Shown here one piece after another: positions 61,273 to 64,000 of a DNA stretch of 64,000 bases (positions within the stretch are counted from its first letter, which is position 1; every line of letters begins with the position of its first letter). Made by a program: the position numbers and the translations under genes. The DNA lies in assembly GCF_900103195.1 (NCBI RefSeq), contig NZ_FMWU01000014.1, positions 118,053 to 182,052 on the forward strand. Direction: 5' to 3'. The DNA comes from Methylobacterium sp. UNC378MF. GTDB lineage: Bacteria > Pseudomonadota > Alphaproteobacteria > Rhizobiales > Beijerinckiaceae. Below the pieces are notes generated by a model. The model was not told the origin of the DNA, did no database searches, and saw only the letters and a program-made list of their open reading frames with translations.

Positions 61273-62277
61273 CTAACGCGATCCGAGCGGGACTCGGACG
61301 TCGACCCGCAGGCCGTCGGCGTCGAAGGCGACGTCGACCTCTGCCGCCGTCTGCGCGGTCAGGATCTTGTTCAGCAGTCGCGTTCCGAAGCCTTCCCGGG
61401 TCGGCAGCGTCGGGGGCGGTCCGTCATGCTCGTTCCAGAGCCAGCGGAGATGACGTGCGCCGGGCTCGCCCTCGACCGACCATGTCACCGCGACACGGCC
61501 TCCCGGATGTGCCAACGCCCCGTGCCGGAGCGCATTCGTGGTCAGCTCGTGCAAGGCCATGCTGACGGGTACCGCCAATTCGGACGGGAGCGCCAGGGCC
61601 GGACCTTGGAGCGTGATGCGGCCGTCCTCGCGGTACGGGTCGAGCTCGGCCCGGAGCAGGCCTTCGAAGGAGGCGACCTGCGCCTCGTCCTCGGTGATGA
61701 GCGCGTGCGTCCGGGCCAGGGACACGATCCGACCCGTGAAGGCCTGGGTGAACTCCGGCATCGTGAGCGACGAGCGCACGGTGGCGTTCAGGACGGCCTG
61801 GACGGTGGCAAGCGTGTTCTTCACCCGGTGATGGAGTTCGCGCACCATGAGCGCCTGCCGGTCCTCGTATGCGCGGCGTGCCGTGACGTCGCGCTGCGCC
61901 GAGACCCAGTGCGTGATCCGGCCGTCGGCCTCGCGCACCGGCGTGATCAGCCACTCGACGTTGTAGGTCGAGCCGTCCTTGCGGTAATTCAGCGCCTCGC
62001 CCTGGAACGCCTCACCCGCTTCGAGCGAGACCCGTGCCCGGTCGAGCGCCGCACGGTCGGTCCCTGGACCCTGCAGGAAGCGGGGGCTCCGTCCGATCAC
62101 CTCTCCCAACCCGTAGCCGGTCAGGCGGGTGAACGCGGAGTTGGCGTACTCGATGCGCGGCCCGGGCTCGTCGAGATCCGCCGTCGTGATGAGGATCGCC
62201 TCGCCAGTCGCCTCGACCGCGGCCTTGAGCAATCTCAAGTCGATCCCGCCGGACCGGCTTTCGTCTCTATGGGGCAC
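61273..62277 (-). CDS. LOV/PAS-domain HWE-type sensor histidine kinase, 334 aa
   Basis: A soluble kinase with no membrane helix. Residues 15-135 form a LOV-type PAS domain: RIEYANSAFTRLTGYGLGEV, GRSPRFLQGPGTDRAALDRA, FQGEALNYRKDGSTYNVEWL, then HWVSAQRDVTARR. The position of the photoactive cysteine of GRNCRFLQG is Pro65, so no flavin adduct can form, although N97, N106 and Q69 for flavin binding remain. The kinase part begins RELHHRVKNTLATVQAVLNA (phosphoacceptor His149 or 150), followed by ALHELTTNALRHGAL and GFGTRLLNKILT, the HWE/HisKA_2 layout. No response regulator is adjacent. A redox or general stress input is likely. Confidence 0.88.
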   Translation of the reverse strand: MPHRDESRSGGIDLRLLKAAVEATGEAILITTADLDEPGPRIEYANSAFTRLTGYGLGEVIGRSPRFLQGPGTDRAALDRARVSLEAGEAFQGEALNYRKDGSTYNVEWLITPVREADGRITHWVSAQRDVTARRAYEDRQALMVRELHHRVKNTLATVQAVLNATVRSSLTMPEFTQAFTGRIVSLARTHALITEDEAQVASFEGLLRAELDPYREDGRITLQGPALALPSELAVPVSMALHELTTNALRHGALAHPGGRVAVTWSVEGEPGARHLRWLWNEHDGPPPTLPTREGFGTRLLNKILTAQTAAEVDVAFDADGLRVDVRVPLGSR

Positions 62278-62484
62278 TCAACTCTCTCCCGGAGCGCCGC
62301 CCAGGCGCCGCGACGTCACGTCCGGAAGGCCCGAATCTCCGGGCTTCCAACGACGAGGACAACCGCAGACGCCAACCTGGGGTTCTGCCGGCAGGGTCCC
62401 GTGATCGCGCTGAAGCTCGACGGCCAGGGTGAGGACATGGACATCGGCGAACGCGTCGACCGCGTCGTGGTCTTAGGGCCCTAG

Positions 62485-63086
62485 AAGTGGGGCAGGCCCC
62501 ACGCCTGTTCGTGGCCGTCTTTCCCCGGTACGCAGGGTCGGAGCGGTTCGCCACCGCGTGCTACACGATTGCAGCGCGGTTCTGTCGCGACGCGTGCTGA
62601 ACGGCGACTAAGTCACAGCGCTCGACCAGCGAGCGGGCCAATTTGTGTGATCTTCACTCAGGCGTCGGGCCGGCGCTGCGTCATCCGCTGTTGACGCGTC
62701 CGGTGACTCCGAGGGATGTCACGCTCGTGGACGAGAATCGAACTTAGGGAAACGGAGCTGGTTATATAGTCACAGCAGCCGGAGTTTTGCAGCAAAAATC
62801 CAGGTCATCTCCGGAGCTTCGTTCCACCTAGCCCTGCCGCGATGGAGCGCCGCCAGACGTTCGCGGAGGCCTTTCCCTCATGGCTTCCGGCTGAGTTCAC
62901 GCTGATCGAGCATGCAATCCGTCCTCAGCTAGGCCGAGCCGTTGCCGATGGGGGCGTTGCCGATTGCCGGCCGCAGCGCGTGGCGCTGCAATAACCTCCA
63001 CTTCCAGTGGTCTCAGATGCACGTACGTGGGATCGAAATCCGACGCCGTCAGCGATCGGCCCCCACGTGGTGGTCCGAGTTCAAAG
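62485..63086. other. Stretch without a supported gene
   Basis: About 600 bases between the kinase and the IS3 fragment. I see no frame with protein-like composition and no tRNA. A slightly AT-richer spot occurs at 62755-62790 (GGTTATATAGTCAC). Confidence 0.4.
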
Positions 63087-63447
63087 TTAGTGCAGCGTTG
63101 GCGGTTGCTCCACGGGTAGTTTGGCCGGCGGAGCCGGTCGGGCGAGCGCAGCCGGCCAAGCGGTCATGGCCGGCACGAACACCTCTGGAGCTGGTGGCTT
63201 ATAGCCAAGCGCGCCATGCGGGCGGATCGTGTTGTAGTGCCGACGCCAGCTTTCGATGATGATCTGTGCCTCCTTGAGCGTGTAGAAGATCTCGCCGTTC
63301 AGAAGTTCATCCCGCAATCGCGCGTTGAAGCTTTCGACGTAGCCGTTCTCCCACGGTGAGCCCGGCGCGATGTAAGCGGTCGTCGCGCCAACTGCCGCAA
63401 TCCACGCCTGCACCGACCCGGCGATGAACTCGGGTCCGTAGCACATC
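63087..63447 (-). pseudogene. 3' fragment of an IS3-family transposase
   Basis: Minus-strand sequence encodes [20 protein letters not shown], then [40 protein letters not shown] and [20 protein letters not shown], the C-terminal end of the DDE integrase core including the last catalytic glutamate (YVESFN). The first two catalytic aspartates are missing because homology stops about 63447; beyond it the reading frame continues into the leader of the IS110 element. So the IS3 copy was cut by that insertion. Unrelated at close range to the intact IS3 element at 8786-10295. Confidence 0.8.
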
Positions 63448-63583
63448 GGGAAGATGGCTCGACGGTTCTGGGGCGGCGCGCGAAGCCATGCTGAGCGCAG
63501 CGCGCCGCCCTGGGCGGTCATGGCCGATCGGCAGGTCTCTAGAGTGACGGTGTTCGAAGCCTCATTCCGGAGACGGATCGACC

Positions 63584-64000
63584 ATGACCAGACCACAGCT
63601 TACGCCGCCGGCCGGCGTTCTCGTAGCCATCGACGTCGCCAAGGCCCGCAACGAGGTCCTCATCGAGGTGCCCGGCTCCGACCGACGACGCCGGTTGAGC
63701 GTCCTCAACACCCGCGCCGAGCACGACCGTCTGATCGCGCTGCTGTCGAACCTCGGTCAGCCGGTGACCTGCGGCTTCGAGGCCACCGGCAACTATCACC
63801 GCCCGATCGCCTGGCGCCTGCTCCAGGCCGGCTTTGCCGTGCGCCTGGTCTCCTCCGTGGGGCTCGCCCGCACCCGAGAGGCCCTGCACAACGGCTGGGA
63901 CAAGAACGACCCGAAGGACGCCCAGGTCATGCTGCACATGATCCGCATCGGTGCCTCGCAGGTGTACCACGACCCGCTCGCCGCCGGCATCAACGACGTG
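63584..64000 (+). CDS. IS110-family transposase (3' end outside window)
   Basis: From the ATG at 63584 the frame runs open to the window end, 139 codons. It has the RuvC-like DEDD nuclease residues expected: the first Asp in [19 protein letters not shown], the Glu in [16 protein letters not shown], and [20 protein letters not shown] with the last acidic pair. IS110 elements encode a single transposase with no DDE core and use a noncoding bridge RNA from their ends in the better studied groups. The element's left part lies over the IS3 fragment, at about 63448-63583. Confidence 0.88.
   Translation, partial: MTRPQLTPPAGVLVAIDVAKARNEVLIEVPGSDRRRRLSVLNTRAEHDRLIALLSNLGQPVTCGFEATGNYHRPIAWRLLQAGFAVRLVSSVGLARTREALHNGWDKNDPKDAQVMLHMIRIGASQVYHDPLAAGINDV

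Noticed and set aside
62267..62554. 95-codon minus-strand frame before the kinase start
   Set aside because: Arg/Pro-rich with no fold-like pattern; overlaps the kinase start region.

Overview
The window looks like a chromosomal segment of a high-GC alphaproteobacterium, most likely a member of the Methylobacteriaceae. This is an inference from base composition, protein style (two GcvTHP-type operons' worth of rhizobial-like families, an HWE histidine kinase, ECF41 sigma factor, small HTH relics) and a dense intergenic hairpin-repeat family. No rRNA, tRNA or CRISPR array was recognised.

Left part (1-20 kb) is a patchwork. It holds the end of an M28 peptidase gene, two methyl-accepting chemotaxis genes in inverted orientation with almost identical signalling halves, small hypothetical genes, HTH-gene relics, an intact IS3-family element that cuts a small paralogous gene, a glyoxalase-like gene next to two gene fragments, a TonB-dependent siderophore receptor with palindromic upstream sites, a TadG-like protein, and an ECF41 sigma factor with its cupin, NAD(P)-binding and carboxymuconolactone-decarboxylase partners. 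Degenerate copies of a roughly 85-bp hairpin repeat fill many of the gaps.

The 20-30 kb part carries the glycine cleavage operon gcvT-gcvH-gcvP behind a tandem glycine riboswitch, then an ECF sigma/anti-sigma pair divergent from a metallo-beta-lactamase-fold hydrolase, a TPR protein and a DoxX gene broken by one in-frame amber codon.

The centre (30-59 kb) is an organosulfonate catabolism island in four transcription blocks. Block 1 (38.7 to 30.0 kb, minus strand) is suyA-suyB, a dicarboxylate-type symporter, slcC, comC, a GntR/UTRA regulator, sorA, sorB and a YeiH-type exporter; a TauE-like exporter diverges from it. Block 2 (48.5 to 40.1 kb) couples two related periplasmic binding proteins with a four-subunit succinate dehydrogenase/fumarate reductase-like complex, a two-subunit class I fumarase/tartrate dehydratase-like enzyme and a ThDP enzyme. 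Block 3 (50.5 to 48.8 kb) is an ABC ATPase and permease. Block 4 (57.6 to 50.8 kb) is an ABC importer plus hpsN, hpsO and hpsP, divergent from a LacI-type regulator. Together blocks 1 and 4 can take up 2,3-dihydroxypropane-1-sulfonate (DHPS), oxidise it to sulfolactate, split off sulfite, oxidise the sulfite to sulfate and export the ions. Blocks 1-3 and the TauE gene share a palindromic sequence (consensus GTCTTATATAAGAC) in front of them; block 4 instead has TGAATGCGCATTCA-type LacI operators. The function of block 2 is not one I can match to a described pathway and is the best candidate for something new.

The right end (59.5-64 kb) has an inorganic pyrophosphatase, a HARP-like hypothetical protein, a LOV/PAS-HWE histidine kinase lacking the photoactive cysteine, an IS3 transposase fragment and the start of an IS110-family transposase that runs off the window.
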